From assembly GCF_900116415.1 (NCBI RefSeq), contig NZ_FPAP01000001.1, forward strand, positions 248,001-312,000: 64,000 bases of DNA, read 5' to 3'. This document shows, in pieces, positions 27,196-36,908 of the stretch. Each line of letters opens with the position of its first letter. Positions within the stretch are counted from its first letter, which is position 1. A program made the translations under genes and the position numbers. The stretch is from Chryseobacterium formosense. Lineage in GTDB: Bacteria > Bacteroidota > Bacteroidia > Flavobacteriales > Weeksellaceae. The notes under the pieces were generated by a model. The model was not told where the DNA came from, did no database searches, and was given only the letters and a program-made list of their open reading frames with translations.

Positions 27196-28626
27196 ATGAA
27201 ATTCAGGAAAATTCTACTTGCTTCACTTCTGATTTTTTTTTCCAAAATGCTTTGTCAGCAATATACATTGAAACAATGTATAGAAAAAGGAAAACAAAAT
27301 AATGTCATTATAAAACTGGCGGAGCAATCTTTGGAAACCCGGGAAAAGCTTCTGCAATCCAACAAAAACAACAGTCTTCCGAAAGTAGATTTTCTTGGGG
27401 GTTATAATTATATCGGAGAACCTATCAAAGTAAATCTCCAACAGGTAAAAGACGGAATTGTAGAAGGTTCAGCAAATCAGAGTGTGTATTCTGCCAATGC
27501 AGCGTATCAACAGATTACGGGAAACCAGCTTTCACAACAGGTTCAGGATGTGATTTATCAGACTTCGAAAGACATTATCAGTGCAGTTTATCCCAACTAT
27601 AATCCTGCAATTACAAAGCAAAGTTATTTTTTAGCCGGAATTTTATTGCGTCAACCCATTTATTTAGGTGGAAAATTAAATGCCACAAAAGAGCTTTCAA
27701 AACAACAGGTAGAAAGCGGGAAAGCAAATCTGGAGTCTTCTCAGGATCTTACAGCTTATAATATTTCTTTAAATTACATTCAGGTGATGTATCTGAATTC
27801 GATGATTAAAAAGCAAGAAAAGATTGTAGAATCACTTGAAAATAATGAAAAATATGCACAAAGCCTTTTAAAAGCAGAAATTATTCCACCTTATCTGAAA
27901 AACTGGTCAAACATTACAAAACTTCAGGGTGAAACTAATCTTAAAAACCTTAAGCTAGAAAAAGAAAATGCACTGTTAACATTGAAAGACTTGATGGGAG
28001 TTTCTCTTGATGAGCCACTGGAAATCAGCGAAGAGTTGAATGAAAATGTTGATGTTCCTAATTTTTCTTCGTCAGAACAAAATGCAGACTTAAAACTATT
28101 ATTAAGCAAAAAGAAAGAAGCCGAAACTACTCACAATATTACAAAATCGCTTTCAAGACCCAATATTTTTGCGATTGGTAATTATCAGTTTTTCAGAAAT
28201 GATCTTCCGTTGATTACTCCGCCCTGGTTGGTTGGGATAGAAATGCAATGGACGCTTTTTGACCCTGAAAGAAAATCCAGAAACCTGGCTTCACAATCTT
28301 TAATAAAAGAAGCCGATCTTTTAATCAATCAAAAGCAAAAATCGGTGAATTTGGCGACCAAAATTTCTGAGAATAAATTAATAAGCTTTAAAGAGCAGAA
28401 CGAAACATTCGATGCTGCAAGAAAACAGACGTATACCACGACTGAAATGGTAAGGAAAAGAATGGAAAACAGTTTGTCTTCTGTAAAAGATGTGAACGAT
28501 GCTTTGCAACTTCAGTACGAAGCCGAAAAACTATATTATACTTCTTTAGTTGCCTATCAAACGGTGATTGCGACTTATTTTTACATTACCGGAAACGTCG
28601 AAAATATTACCAACTACATCCCTTAA
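27196..28626 (+). CDS. TolC-family outer membrane efflux protein
   Basis: A 476-residue protein with a signal peptide (1-21, ending MLCQQ) and the two OEP repeats typical of TolC (YTLKQCIEKGKQNNVIIKLAEQSLE near 23-47 and the second repeat after about 290). It forms the outer-membrane channel of the exporter encoded by the next three genes: 12 bases to the HlyD gene, then overlapping or abutting ABC-2 permease genes. Long helical stretches fit the periplasmic barrel. Confidence 0.9.
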   Translation: MKFRKILLASLLIFFSKMLCQQYTLKQCIEKGKQNNVIIKLAEQSLETREKLLQSNKNNSLPKVDFLGGYNYIGEPIKVNLQQVKDGIVEGSANQSVYSANAAYQQITGNQLSQQVQDVIYQTSKDIISAVYPNYNPAITKQSYFLAGILLRQPIYLGGKLNATKELSKQQVESGKANLESSQDLTAYNISLNYIQVMYLNSMIKKQEKIVESLENNEKYAQSLLKAEIIPPYLKNWSNITKLQGETNLKNLKLEKENALLTLKDLMGVSLDEPLEISEELNENVDVPNFSSSEQNADLKLLLSKKKEAETTHNITKSLSRPNIFAIGNYQFFRNDLPLITPPWLVGIEMQWTLFDPERKSRNLASQSLIKEADLLINQKQKSVNLATKISENKLISFKEQNETFDAARKQTYTTTEMVRKRMENSLSSVKDVNDALQLQYEAEKLYYTSLVAYQTVIATYFYITGNVENITNYIP

Positions 28627-28638
28627 ACTGATAACAAA

Positions 28639-29634
28639 ATGAAAAACTTTATAAAAAATTACTGGGCGGTTTTCATTCCAATTATTGTACTGGTTATTGC
28701 TCTGATTTACCTTCTCCAAAATAAATCCTCCGAAAACAACAAAGAAACGGTGATAGGAATGGTAGATGCCGAATTTGTAGATGTTTCTGCTTCTTTGCCG
28801 GGAAGAGTGATTGAATTATTGGTAAAAGAAGGAGACAATGTAAAAGAAGGAGAAGTGGTAGCTCAAATGAAAACTTCTGAAATCGAAACAATTCAGGCTC
28901 AGGTTTCAGAAGCTGTAACGGTTGCCCAAAATCAATTGGATAAAATCAATCGTGGAGTAGAACCTGAAGTTTTAAAGTCTGCAGAAAATCTACAGCAGAT
29001 CGCTAAACAGCAGATGGATTTGATGAATAAAACCTACACCCGTTTTCAGAATCTCTATTCAGAAGGTGTAATTTCAGGTCAGGAAAGAGATGTTATTTAT
29101 TTTAAATATAAAGCAGCACAAAAAGAACTGGAAACAGCAAATCTGAATGTTCAACTTCTACAACGTGGAAATAATCAGGAACTTAAAAATTCGGCTCAAG
29201 CTATTCTAAATCAGGCAAAAGGTGCCGATCAACTTGCTCAGGAAATAAAAGATAACGCATCAATAAAAGCACCCGCTTCTGGAAAAATTTCTACAATGAT
29301 TTCTAATAAAGGCGAAATGGTAAATGCAGGTTATCCGATGATGACAATTCAGAAAGACAATTCTTTTTTTGTGAAATTTAATCTCCGCCAAAATCAAATG
29401 ACCAAAATTGATAAAGGAAGTATAGTAAAAATGAAAATCCCGGGTTGTTTGCCGGAAGAAATAAAAGGTACTGTTGTAGAACTAGCTCCGGCTTTAGGTT
29501 ATGCAGACTGGGTTCCTGAAAAACAAAATGGCGAATTTGAACTAAGAACTTTTCAGATAAAAGTAAAACCGGAAAATATGAATTCAATAAAAGGGCTTCG
29601 ATCAGGAATGACTGCACAGCTGGTTTTTGATTAA
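28639..29634 (+). CDS. HlyD-family membrane fusion protein
   Basis: A 331-residue adaptor: a TM anchor at about 9-26, lipoyl/biotinyl half-motifs (EFVDVSASLPGRVIELLVKEGDNVKEGEVVAQM and IKAPASGKISTMISNKGEMVNAGYPMM), and a coiled-coil hairpin between (residues about 80-205). It resembles YbhG/YhiI adaptors that pair with ABC-2 type exporters. Its stop overlaps the TTG start assigned to the next gene. Confidence 0.9.
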   Translation: MKNFIKNYWAVFIPIIVLVIALIYLLQNKSSENNKETVIGMVDAEFVDVSASLPGRVIELLVKEGDNVKEGEVVAQMKTSEIETIQAQVSEAVTVAQNQLDKINRGVEPEVLKSAENLQQIAKQQMDLMNKTYTRFQNLYSEGVISGQERDVIYFKYKAAQKELETANLNVQLLQRGNNQELKNSAQAILNQAKGADQLAQEIKDNASIKAPASGKISTMISNKGEMVNAGYPMMTIQKDNSFFVKFNLRQNQMTKIDKGSIVKMKIPGCLPEEIKGTVVELAPALGYADWVPEKQNGEFELRTFQIKVKPENMNSIKGLRSGMTAQLVFD

Positions 29635-30835
29635 AAAGTATTCTTTTAATTCAGAAAAATTAAAACAATTGAAAACCATCAGCCAAATCATGATACGTGA
29701 ATGGAAACGAATTTTTTCGATTCCTAATTTTTATGTGGTTTTGTTAGTTATTCCACCTATTATTTTTCTTTTTTACGGATTTATTTATCAGAAACAATTT
29801 GCGAAAGAGCTTCCGATGGCAGTTTGGGACGAAGATCAATCTTCTGTTTCTCGAACGTTGACCGATATGATGGAACACAATGAATTTATTCAGTTTACTC
29901 AAACGGTTTACAGTAATGCGGAAATTGAGAAGTTAATGCAGGAAGGAAAGATTTTCGGAGCCGTACATTTTCCAAAAAACCTGGAATCGGATGCTAAGAA
30001 AAATCATCAATCCAATATCACGCTTTACACCAACGGTGCTTATCTGGTTCCTGCAAAAATGATTTATAAAGGTGCGGCTGAAGTTATTATCAAAGGCGGT
30101 CTTGCTGTTGTTCTTCAGAAAGCTGAAAAGCAAGGAATGCCCGCTGAGAAAGCAAACACTTTGGTACAGCCTATCAAACTCAATACGACAACATTATACA
30201 ATCCTGATTTTAACTATCAAATGTATCTTACACCGGGGTTAATAACTGTTGGACTTCAAATGGCGCTGATTGTTGCAGCGGTTTTAATTTTAAATCTGGA
30301 ATTTAAACGAAACACCATTGATGAACTTTTACAGATTTCGACATCATCTTCGCAGATTGTGATTGGAAAAATGCTCGCTCATCTTTGTATTTCGTGGATT
30401 CTTTTTGTGTTGGTCGCTTACGTTGTTTTTCCTGTTTATGAATTGGGGAAACCACAAACCGATTTTAATTTTTTCCTGATTTATACATTGATGTCTTTGG
30501 CGTGTATAGGAATTGGAATTATGCTTTCTGCAATTTCCAATAATCTTCTTTTTGTGACGGATGTTGCTTTGTTTTTCACATCGCCTGCGTTTGTTTTCAG
30601 CGGTTTTACATTTCCGCGATGGGCAATGCCTTGGTACGACCAGTTTTATGCGGATATAATGCCTTATACTCACTTTTTAGACGGATTCATAAAGCTTTAC
30701 TTTATGGAACTTCCGTTATCTTATGCAACTCCGGAAATCGTCAAACTATTGGTTTTTATTGGAGTTACGTTTCCTTTGAGTATTCTGCTTTTTCAGAAGA
30801 AAATCAATCAATATCTTAAAGAAAATCGGGCATGA
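29627..30835 (+). CDS. ABC-2 type exporter permease
   Basis: A 402-residue permease: one N-terminal TM (FYVVLLVIPPIIFLFYGFI), a large periplasmic domain (QFAKELPMAVWDEDQSSVSRTL ...), then five TMs including LTPGLITVGLQMALIVAAVL. This is the YhhJ/YbhS/YbhR layout. The frame begins at a TTG overlapping the HlyD stop; an ATG at 29690 (start MIREWKRIF) is an equally plausible start. It has no ATP-binding domain. Confidence 0.87.
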   Translation: MIKKYSFNSEKLKQLKTISQIMIREWKRIFSIPNFYVVLLVIPPIIFLFYGFIYQKQFAKELPMAVWDEDQSSVSRTLTDMMEHNEFIQFTQTVYSNAEIEKLMQEGKIFGAVHFPKNLESDAKKNHQSNITLYTNGAYLVPAKMIYKGAAEVIIKGGLAVVLQKAEKQGMPAEKANTLVQPIKLNTTTLYNPDFNYQMYLTPGLITVGLQMALIVAAVLILNLEFKRNTIDELLQISTSSSQIVIGKMLAHLCISWILFVLVAYVVFPVYELGKPQTDFNFFLIYTLMSLACIGIGIMLSAISNNLLFVTDVALFFTSPAFVFSGFTFPRWAMPWYDQFYADIMPYTHFLDGFIKLYFMELPLSYATPEIVKLLVFIGVTFPLSILLFQKKINQYLKENRA

Positions 30836-31977
30836 AAGAAGTTTTGCAAATATTGAAAAGAGAACTTAGAAACGTTTCAAAAGATTCGAGTCTGTTTCTG
30901 ATTTTACTTTTGGCGCCGATTTTTTATGCGTTTATGTACGGAAGTATTTATCTGAATAAAGGTGAAGAAAAAGTAAAACTAGCATTGATTGATAACGACG
31001 GAACTGCGATTTCCAGAACATTGACCCAACAATTAAACTCGACTCCGATGATAGAAATTGTACCAAGTTCAAATATTTCTGAAGCTCAGGAAAAGATGTT
31101 TCGAGGAGAAGTTCAAGGTTATTTTTATATTCAGTCAGGTTTTGAAAAGAATATTTTTTCGCAGAAACAGGCAAATGTGAATTTAGTTCTTAATGCCTCA
31201 AGATTTTTACCTTCGAGCGATTTGTTGAGTACTGCTACAAAAGTTTGTCTTACCGTTGGAGCCGGCGTCAGAAAAACGTATTTTAACAAACAGGGAATGG
31301 GAGAGGATGAGTCTATGAAAATGACCAATCCGATTAATATGGATTATCGTCCGTTGTACAATTCCAGTATGACCTATGGTTCGTTTCTTTTGCCCGGTTT
31401 ATTGGCGATTATTTTACAACAGACTCTTTTGATAGGTGTTGCAGCAGCATTTACTTCGGAAAGAGAAGAGAATAAATTGTTGAATCTTTATCAGGTTTCA
31501 AAGCAGAGCATTTCTAAAATGATTTTTGGGAAAAGTTTGCTTTACTTCATTGTGTTTATGATTTTCGGATTCTTCTTTTCGGTAGTGAATTTTTCAGTTT
31601 TTGATGTTGAAATTAGAGGAAACTATTTAGATCTTGCTGTCATTTCGGCATTATTTATTGCAACAATTATTGTTTTTGGAATTTTGATTGGCAGCTTCTT
31701 TAAAACTAAACTTTTTGCTTTTCAGGTGTTAGTATTTTCATCGTATCCCATCTTTTTGATCACAGGATATTCTATGCCTTATCAAGCGTTGCCAAGATTT
31801 GTTCAGATTTTATCCGATGCGTTGCCAACTTCTCCGTTTCTCAAAACTTATATTTCGATTGTACAATCCGGAGGTTCGCTTTCTGATAATCTCAGTTCCG
31901 TAATCCATTTGGTGGTTTTGTGGATTGTTTTTGAACTTCTTTTAATTCTCAGAATAAAATATTTGATTAAAATATAA
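30832..31977 (+). CDS. ABC-2 type exporter permease
   Basis: A 381-residue permease of the same layout as its upstream neighbour and overlapping it by 4 bases (ATGA): N-terminal TM, periplasmic domain (KLALIDNDGTAISRTL), then five TMs from LLPGLLAIILQQTLLIG. The two permeases probably form a heterodimer. No ATPase gene follows; the next gene is on the other strand 15 bases away. Confidence 0.87.
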   Translation: MKEVLQILKRELRNVSKDSSLFLILLLAPIFYAFMYGSIYLNKGEEKVKLALIDNDGTAISRTLTQQLNSTPMIEIVPSSNISEAQEKMFRGEVQGYFYIQSGFEKNIFSQKQANVNLVLNASRFLPSSDLLSTATKVCLTVGAGVRKTYFNKQGMGEDESMKMTNPINMDYRPLYNSSMTYGSFLLPGLLAIILQQTLLIGVAAAFTSEREENKLLNLYQVSKQSISKMIFGKSLLYFIVFMIFGFFFSVVNFSVFDVEIRGNYLDLAVISALFIATIIVFGILIGSFFKTKLFAFQVLVFSSYPIFLITGYSMPYQALPRFVQILSDALPTSPFLKTYISIVQSGGSLSDNLSSVIHLVVLWIVFELLLILRIKYLIKI

Positions 31978-31992
31978 TTGTTTTAAACGGTT

Positions 31993-32742
31993 CTATTTCT
32001 TCCTAAAAAACAATGCTCTGCTGTATTCGTAATTCATTCTGGCAATATTTAAAACAGAAATTCCTTGTGGACATTCTACTTCACAAGCTTCAGTGTTGGA
32101 GCAGTGGCCGAAGTGTTCAGCATCCATTTGTTTGACCATATTTAAAACTCTTTCGCTTCGTTCTTCTTTTCCCTGAGGAAGCAAAACCATATGCGTGATT
32201 TTTGCTGAAGTAAATAAAGCGGCACTTGCATTTTTACAGGTTGCCACACAAGCTCCGCAACCAATACAAGCCGCAGAATCAAACGCTTCTTCTGCAGTTT
32301 GGTGAGTCACAGTAATTGCCGTTGCATCGGGAGCTTGACCGGTATTAATTGACACAAATCCACCAGAAGAAATAACCCTATCGAATGCAGAACGATCTAC
32401 TTTTAAATCTTTTTTTACCGGAAAAGCTTCAGCTCGGAAAGGTTCAATCAAAACAGTTTCTCCATCTTTAAAGGAACGTAAATGAAGCTGACAGGTTGTG
32501 GTGTTTTTTAAAGGTCCGTGAGCCAAACCATTGATCATCATTCCGCATTGCCCGCAGATTCCTTCACGGCAATCGTGGTCAAATTCTACGGGTTCGTCTC
32601 CTTCAACGATTAATTTTTCATTTAAGGTATCAAGCATTTCAAGGAAAGACATATGAGGATTCAGTTCTTTTAAATCATAATTGACCAGTTTCCCTTCACT
32701 CTGATGATCTTTCTGTCTCCATATTTTAAGGTGCAAATTCAT
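31993..32742 (-). CDS. sdhB: Succinate dehydrogenase/fumarate reductase iron-sulfur subunit
   Basis: A 249-residue subunit B. [2Fe-2S] ligands are Cys 58, 63, 66 and 84 (CREGICGQCG ... TTTC). The second domain has CIGCGACVATC (Cys 159, 162, 165, 169) and Cys 214, 220 and 224 for the [4Fe-4S] and [3Fe-4S] centres. It carries electrons between the flavoprotein and the membrane quinone site. It ends the B-A-C gene set; the gap to the A gene is 12 bases. Confidence 0.93.
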   Translation of the reverse strand: MNLHLKIWRQKDHQSEGKLVNYDLKELNPHMSFLEMLDTLNEKLIVEGDEPVEFDHDCREGICGQCGMMINGLAHGPLKNTTTCQLHLRSFKDGETVLIEPFRAEAFPVKKDLKVDRSAFDRVISSGGFVSINTGQAPDATAITVTHQTAEEAFDSAACIGCGACVATCKNASAALFTSAKITHMVLLPQGKEERSERVLNMVKQMDAEHFGHCSNTEACEVECPQGISVLNIARMNYEYSRALFFRKK

Positions 32743-32754
32743 AATTTCTGTGTT

Positions 32755-34671
32755 TTATTTATAACTTCTTACGGTTGGCTGTATTTCTTCGAAAACCAAG
32801 GGTTCTTTAATGAGTTCGGGTTCATTGTTTTCACCTTTCCAAGCCCAGGCTGAAATGAATTGAAATTCAGAATCATTTCTTAAAGCTTCTCCATCTGAAG
32901 TTTGATATTCTTCCCTGAAATGAGCCCCGCAAGATTCGTTTCGAGTTAGAGCATCGTAGCACATCAGTTCACCGATTTCAAAATAATCAGCAACACGACC
33001 AGCTTTTTCGAGCTCGCTATTCATTGTATCACCTTGTCCTGAAACTTTTACGTCTTTGTAAAATTCCTGTTTTAATTTTTGGATTTCTTCAATAGCGAAT
33101 TTTAAACCTTCTTCATTTCTTGCTAAACCACAATAATCGTAGAGCAGTTTACCTAAGGTTTTATGAAAATGATCAACGGTTTTTGTTCCATTAATGCTGA
33201 TAAAACTTTCAATTTGTTGCTTCACATGATTTTCAGCTTTTTCAAATTCAATATTTTCTGTTGAAATTTTTCCGGTATGAATTTCTTGAGATAAATAATT
33301 GGCAATCGTGTAAGGAGCAATGAAATATCCATCAACAGAAGCCTGAAGTAACGAATTGGCTCCCAGTCGATTGGCTCCGTGATCTGCAAAATTAGCTTCT
33401 CCCAATGCAAATAATCCCGGAATGGTGGTCATTAATTCATAATCTACCCAAAGTCCGCCCATCGAAAAATGTGCGGAAGGAGAAATCATCATTGGTTCTT
33501 CGTAAGCATTGTAACCTGTTATTTTAAGGTACATATCGAATAAGTTCCCGTATTTTTCCTGGATTTTTTCTTTTCCCTGCTCTTTTATGGCTTTAGAAAA
33601 ATCAAGATACACCGCATTTTTCAACGGTCCGATTCCAAAGCCTGCATCAATTCTTTCCTTGGCAGCTCTTGAAGAGATATCTCTTGGTGCTAAATTTCCA
33701 AAAGCAGGATATCTTCTTTCTAGATAGTAATCTCTTTCGCTTTCGGGAATGTCATTGCCTTTTCTGGTTTCATTTTCTTTTAGAGGAACCCAGATTCTGC
33801 CGTCATTTCTTAAAGATTCAGACATTAAGGTTAATTTCGACTGATAATCTCCGGACTGTGGCAAAGAAGTAGGGTGTACCTGAATCCAGCTTGGTGAAGC
33901 CATTAACGCACCTTTTTTATGCGCCCGCCAAATTGCAGAGCCGTTGCAACCCATCGCCAAAGTCGATAGATAATAAATTTTCCCATAGCCGCCCGTTGCC
34001 AAAACAACTGCGTGTGCAGCATGTCTTTCAATTTCTCCGGTGTCTAAATTTCTAACGATAATTCCGCTTGCTTTTCCATTTATAACAACCAAATCAAGCA
34101 TTTCGTGTCTTGAAAATAATTCAACACTTTTCTTGCCGACCTGTCGCATTAAAGCCTGATAAGCTCCTAAAAGCAACTGTTGTCCGGTTTGTCCTCTTGC
34201 ATAAAATGTTCGGCTCACCTGAACACCTCCGAAAGAACGGTTGTTCAAGTAACCGCTATATTCTCTCCCGAAAGGAACACCTTGCGCAACGGCTTGGTCG
34301 ATAAGACTTAAAGAACATTCTGCCATTCGGTAAACATTGGCTTCACGCGCTCTGAAATCCCCACCTTTTAAAGTATCAACAAACATTCTGTAAACACTGT
34401 CGCCATCATTTTTATAGTTTTTGGCAGCATTGACTCCTCCTTGTGCAGCAACGGAATGTGCTCTTCTTGGACTATCCTGGAAGCAAAACGATTTTACATT
34501 ATATCCCATTTCACCTAAAGAAGCAGCAATAGAACTTCCTGCTAATCCTGTTCCGACAACAATAACATCCAGTTTTTTTCGGTTAGCCGGATTGACGAGC
34601 TTGGCCGTTTTTTTATAGTTTTCCCATTTTTTTTCTAATGGTCCTTCCGGTATTTTTGAATCTAAAATCAT
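32755..34671 (-). CDS. sdhA: Succinate dehydrogenase/fumarate reductase flavoprotein subunit
   Basis: A 638-residue subunit A. The dinucleotide fold starts at [12 protein letters not shown] (about 39-50), and [11 protein letters not shown] places the covalent FAD His at 72. Catalytic stretches near HPTSL and the capping domain are present. Oxidises succinate or reduces fumarate at the cytosolic face. The order of genes is C, A, B on the minus strand, the arrangement of Bacteroidota and Wolinella complexes. Confidence 0.93.
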   Translation of the reverse strand: MILDSKIPEGPLEKKWENYKKTAKLVNPANRKKLDVIVVGTGLAGSSIAASLGEMGYNVKSFCFQDSPRRAHSVAAQGGVNAAKNYKNDGDSVYRMFVDTLKGGDFRAREANVYRMAECSLSLIDQAVAQGVPFGREYSGYLNNRSFGGVQVSRTFYARGQTGQQLLLGAYQALMRQVGKKSVELFSRHEMLDLVVINGKASGIIVRNLDTGEIERHAAHAVVLATGGYGKIYYLSTLAMGCNGSAIWRAHKKGALMASPSWIQVHPTSLPQSGDYQSKLTLMSESLRNDGRIWVPLKENETRKGNDIPESERDYYLERRYPAFGNLAPRDISSRAAKERIDAGFGIGPLKNAVYLDFSKAIKEQGKEKIQEKYGNLFDMYLKITGYNAYEEPMMISPSAHFSMGGLWVDYELMTTIPGLFALGEANFADHGANRLGANSLLQASVDGYFIAPYTIANYLSQEIHTGKISTENIEFEKAENHVKQQIESFISINGTKTVDHFHKTLGKLLYDYCGLARNEEGLKFAIEEIQKLKQEFYKDVKVSGQGDTMNSELEKAGRVADYFEIGELMCYDALTRNESCGAHFREEYQTSDGEALRNDSEFQFISAWAWKGENNEPELIKEPLVFEEIQPTVRSYK

Positions 34672-34682
34672 AATATTTCAAT

Positions 34683-35339
34683 TTAACGGTAAGTGAAAAA
34701 TACATAAATTGGCATCAAAGCAAATCCGACACTGATAATGATTGAATAAGCAATTCCGGCAACTTTGAACCATTTTACATATTTCGGATGAAATAATCCC
34801 AGGGTTCTGATTGCACTGTAAATTCCTTGAATCAGGTGATAACATAAAGCAATCATTGAAAGGATATAAATAATGACATACCACCATTCTTTAAAGACAT
34901 TCACGACAAGAATATACAAATCTTTATTTCCATTCTTATCCAAAGGCAGATTTCCGAATTTGTAGACATACCAGAAATTCTGAAAGTGAATGACAAGGAA
35001 AATTAATAGCAATGTTCCTAAAATTCCCATATTTCTGGAATACCATTTACTGGCTCTTCCGCGTCGGTCAGATTGGTAATTTCCGCCCGATTTTTTATTT
35101 TTTAAAGTAATAATCAATCCATCCAAAGCATGAAGGATGATACTTGCATACAACACATAAGAAACTATTTTAATGACAATATTTCCCGAAAGAAAATGTG
35201 AGTAAGCATTAAACTGAAGGTGCGCCTGCTCTTGTGGTAAAAACAGCTGAAGATTTCCCAAGAAGTGAATCAAAAGAAAGAAACTCAGGAAAAGCCCTGT
35301 AAGACACATCAGTATTTTTCTTGATAATGTAGACAGCAT
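34683..35339 (-). CDS. sdhC: Succinate dehydrogenase/fumarate reductase cytochrome b subunit
   Basis: A 218-residue membrane subunit with five hydrophobic segments, the single-peptide diheme type (as in Wolinella FrdC and Bacillus SdhC). Candidate heme-ligand histidines lie in LLIHFLGNLQ, IILHALDG, LVIHFQNFWY and LCYHLIQGI. It couples the reaction to menaquinone. It is first of the three subunit genes, 11 bases from the A gene. Confidence 0.92.
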   Translation of the reverse strand: MLSTLSRKILMCLTGLFLSFFLLIHFLGNLQLFLPQEQAHLQFNAYSHFLSGNIVIKIVSYVLYASIILHALDGLIITLKNKKSGGNYQSDRRGRASKWYSRNMGILGTLLLIFLVIHFQNFWYVYKFGNLPLDKNGNKDLYILVVNVFKEWWYVIIYILSMIALCYHLIQGIYSAIRTLGLFHPKYVKWFKVAGIAYSIIISVGFALMPIYVFFTYR

Positions 35340-35457
35340 ATTTTTTTCATTTTTTTTGTTAATGACGATGGATGCTTGAAAAGGGAGGATGGAGGTTGTA
35401 TTAGCGCATATTAATTATTTCTTAAACATCTCGCTTTCATCTTCCAGCCCCAAACTT

Positions 35458-36888
35458 TTAATAATATCCTAATATTTTCATCCAAAGTCCGCCGACTCCC
35501 ATGTAGATAATCAACAAAATAATTCCTATTTCGAGACCTCGAAGCCACCAAGATTTCAGATCAACATATCCGCTTCCGAAAAATACAGGAGCCGGACCGT
35601 GACCGTAATGGGTCAATACACCATAAATTGACCCTAAAAAACCAAGCATCATAGCCAATAACATAGGAGGAATCCCTACTGCAATACCAACACTTAATAA
35701 AGCGGCATACATTGCAGCAACATGAGCGGTTGCACTCGCAAAAATATAATGACTAAAGAAATAGACGAGAATAATTACCGGAAAAGCAACTGTCCAAGTC
35801 ATTCCTCCGATTTTTAATTTAATCAAATCACTGAACCAACCGATAAATCCTAATTCATTAAGAGAACTTGCCATCATCACCAGAACGGCAAACCAGACAA
35901 TCGTGTCCCAGGCTCCTTTTTCGGATTTTACATCTTCCCAGGTCAATACTGATGTTAATAAAAGTAATGTCAAACCTATAAAAGCTGTTGTTGTAGCATC
36001 AATGGATAAAGCTCCACCAAAAATCCAGAGACCTAATAAAATGAAAAATGCCAATAACATCAACCATTCATTTTTAGAAATTGGTCCCATTTCTTTTAAT
36101 TTTTGAGCTGCCATTTTTGGAGCATCGCCTGTTTTCTTTAATTCAGGCGGATATAATTTGTATAAAACCAAAGGAACGACAAAGAATGCGACCAATCCAG
36201 GAACGAAACCTGCAGCAGCCCATGACATCCAAGTGATATTGATTCCTAAATTAGCTGCAAATTTCTGACACATCGGGTTACTTGCAGTTCCTGTCAAAAA
36301 CATGGAAGAAGCGATGAGATTCATATAATAACTATTCAACGTTAAATAAGAACCTAACTTTCTGTGCGTTTCAGGCTTTTCAGGAACCGAATCAAAACTT
36401 ATCGCCATCGATTTCATAATGGGATAAATAATTCCGCCACCTCTTGCAGTATTACTAGGAATTGCAGGAGCTAAACAAACATCTGCCAAACCCAATCCGT
36501 ACGCTAAACCCAAAGAACTTTTTCCGAAAACTCTGATGAATAAAAAAGCGATTCTGTTTCCTAAGCCTGTTTTAATAAACCCTCTTGCGATAAAGAATGA
36601 AATACCAATCAGCCATATTACTTTGTCTCCAAAACCTGAAAGTGCTTTTGTGATTGATTTTCCGGCATCTCCCGGAGCGACAACCTGTGTCAAAGCAGTA
36701 AATCCAATAGCCATCATACACATGGTTCCCATTGGAGCGGCTTTAAGAATAATGCCTAAAATGGTAGCTGCAAAAATTGCGAACAGATGCCACGCATTTT
36801 CAGCAACGCCTTCCGGAGCGGGAATAAACCAGATAATGAGCGCAACCGCAAATGTGATAGCGACAGCTTTAATGTTAATTTCTTTCAT
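35458..36888 (-). CDS. DASS/SLC13 anion (dicarboxylate) symporter
   Basis: A 476-residue, ~12-TM transporter of the divalent anion:Na+ symporter family (CitT/SdcS-like). Signatures include LVMMASSLNELGF and SNTARGGGIIYPI (variant of the S-N-T motif), with a second S-N-P-type motif in TGTASNPMCQKF. Such carriers import or exchange succinate, fumarate, malate or citrate. It sits between the porin gene and the succinate dehydrogenase genes on the same strand, supporting a C4-dicarboxylate role. Confidence 0.87.
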   Translation of the reverse strand: MKEINIKAVAITFAVALIIWFIPAPEGVAENAWHLFAIFAATILGIILKAAPMGTMCMMAIGFTALTQVVAPGDAGKSITKALSGFGDKVIWLIGISFFIARGFIKTGLGNRIAFLFIRVFGKSSLGLAYGLGLADVCLAPAIPSNTARGGGIIYPIMKSMAISFDSVPEKPETHRKLGSYLTLNSYYMNLIASSMFLTGTASNPMCQKFAANLGINITWMSWAAAGFVPGLVAFFVVPLVLYKLYPPELKKTGDAPKMAAQKLKEMGPISKNEWLMLLAFFILLGLWIFGGALSIDATTTAFIGLTLLLLTSVLTWEDVKSEKGAWDTIVWFAVLVMMASSLNELGFIGWFSDLIKLKIGGMTWTVAFPVIILVYFFSHYIFASATAHVAAMYAALLSVGIAVGIPPMLLAMMLGFLGSIYGVLTHYGHGPAPVFFGSGYVDLKSWWLRGLEIGIILLIIYMGVGGLWMKILGYY

Positions 36889-36908
36889 AATAGTTAGTTT
36901 TTTACGGA

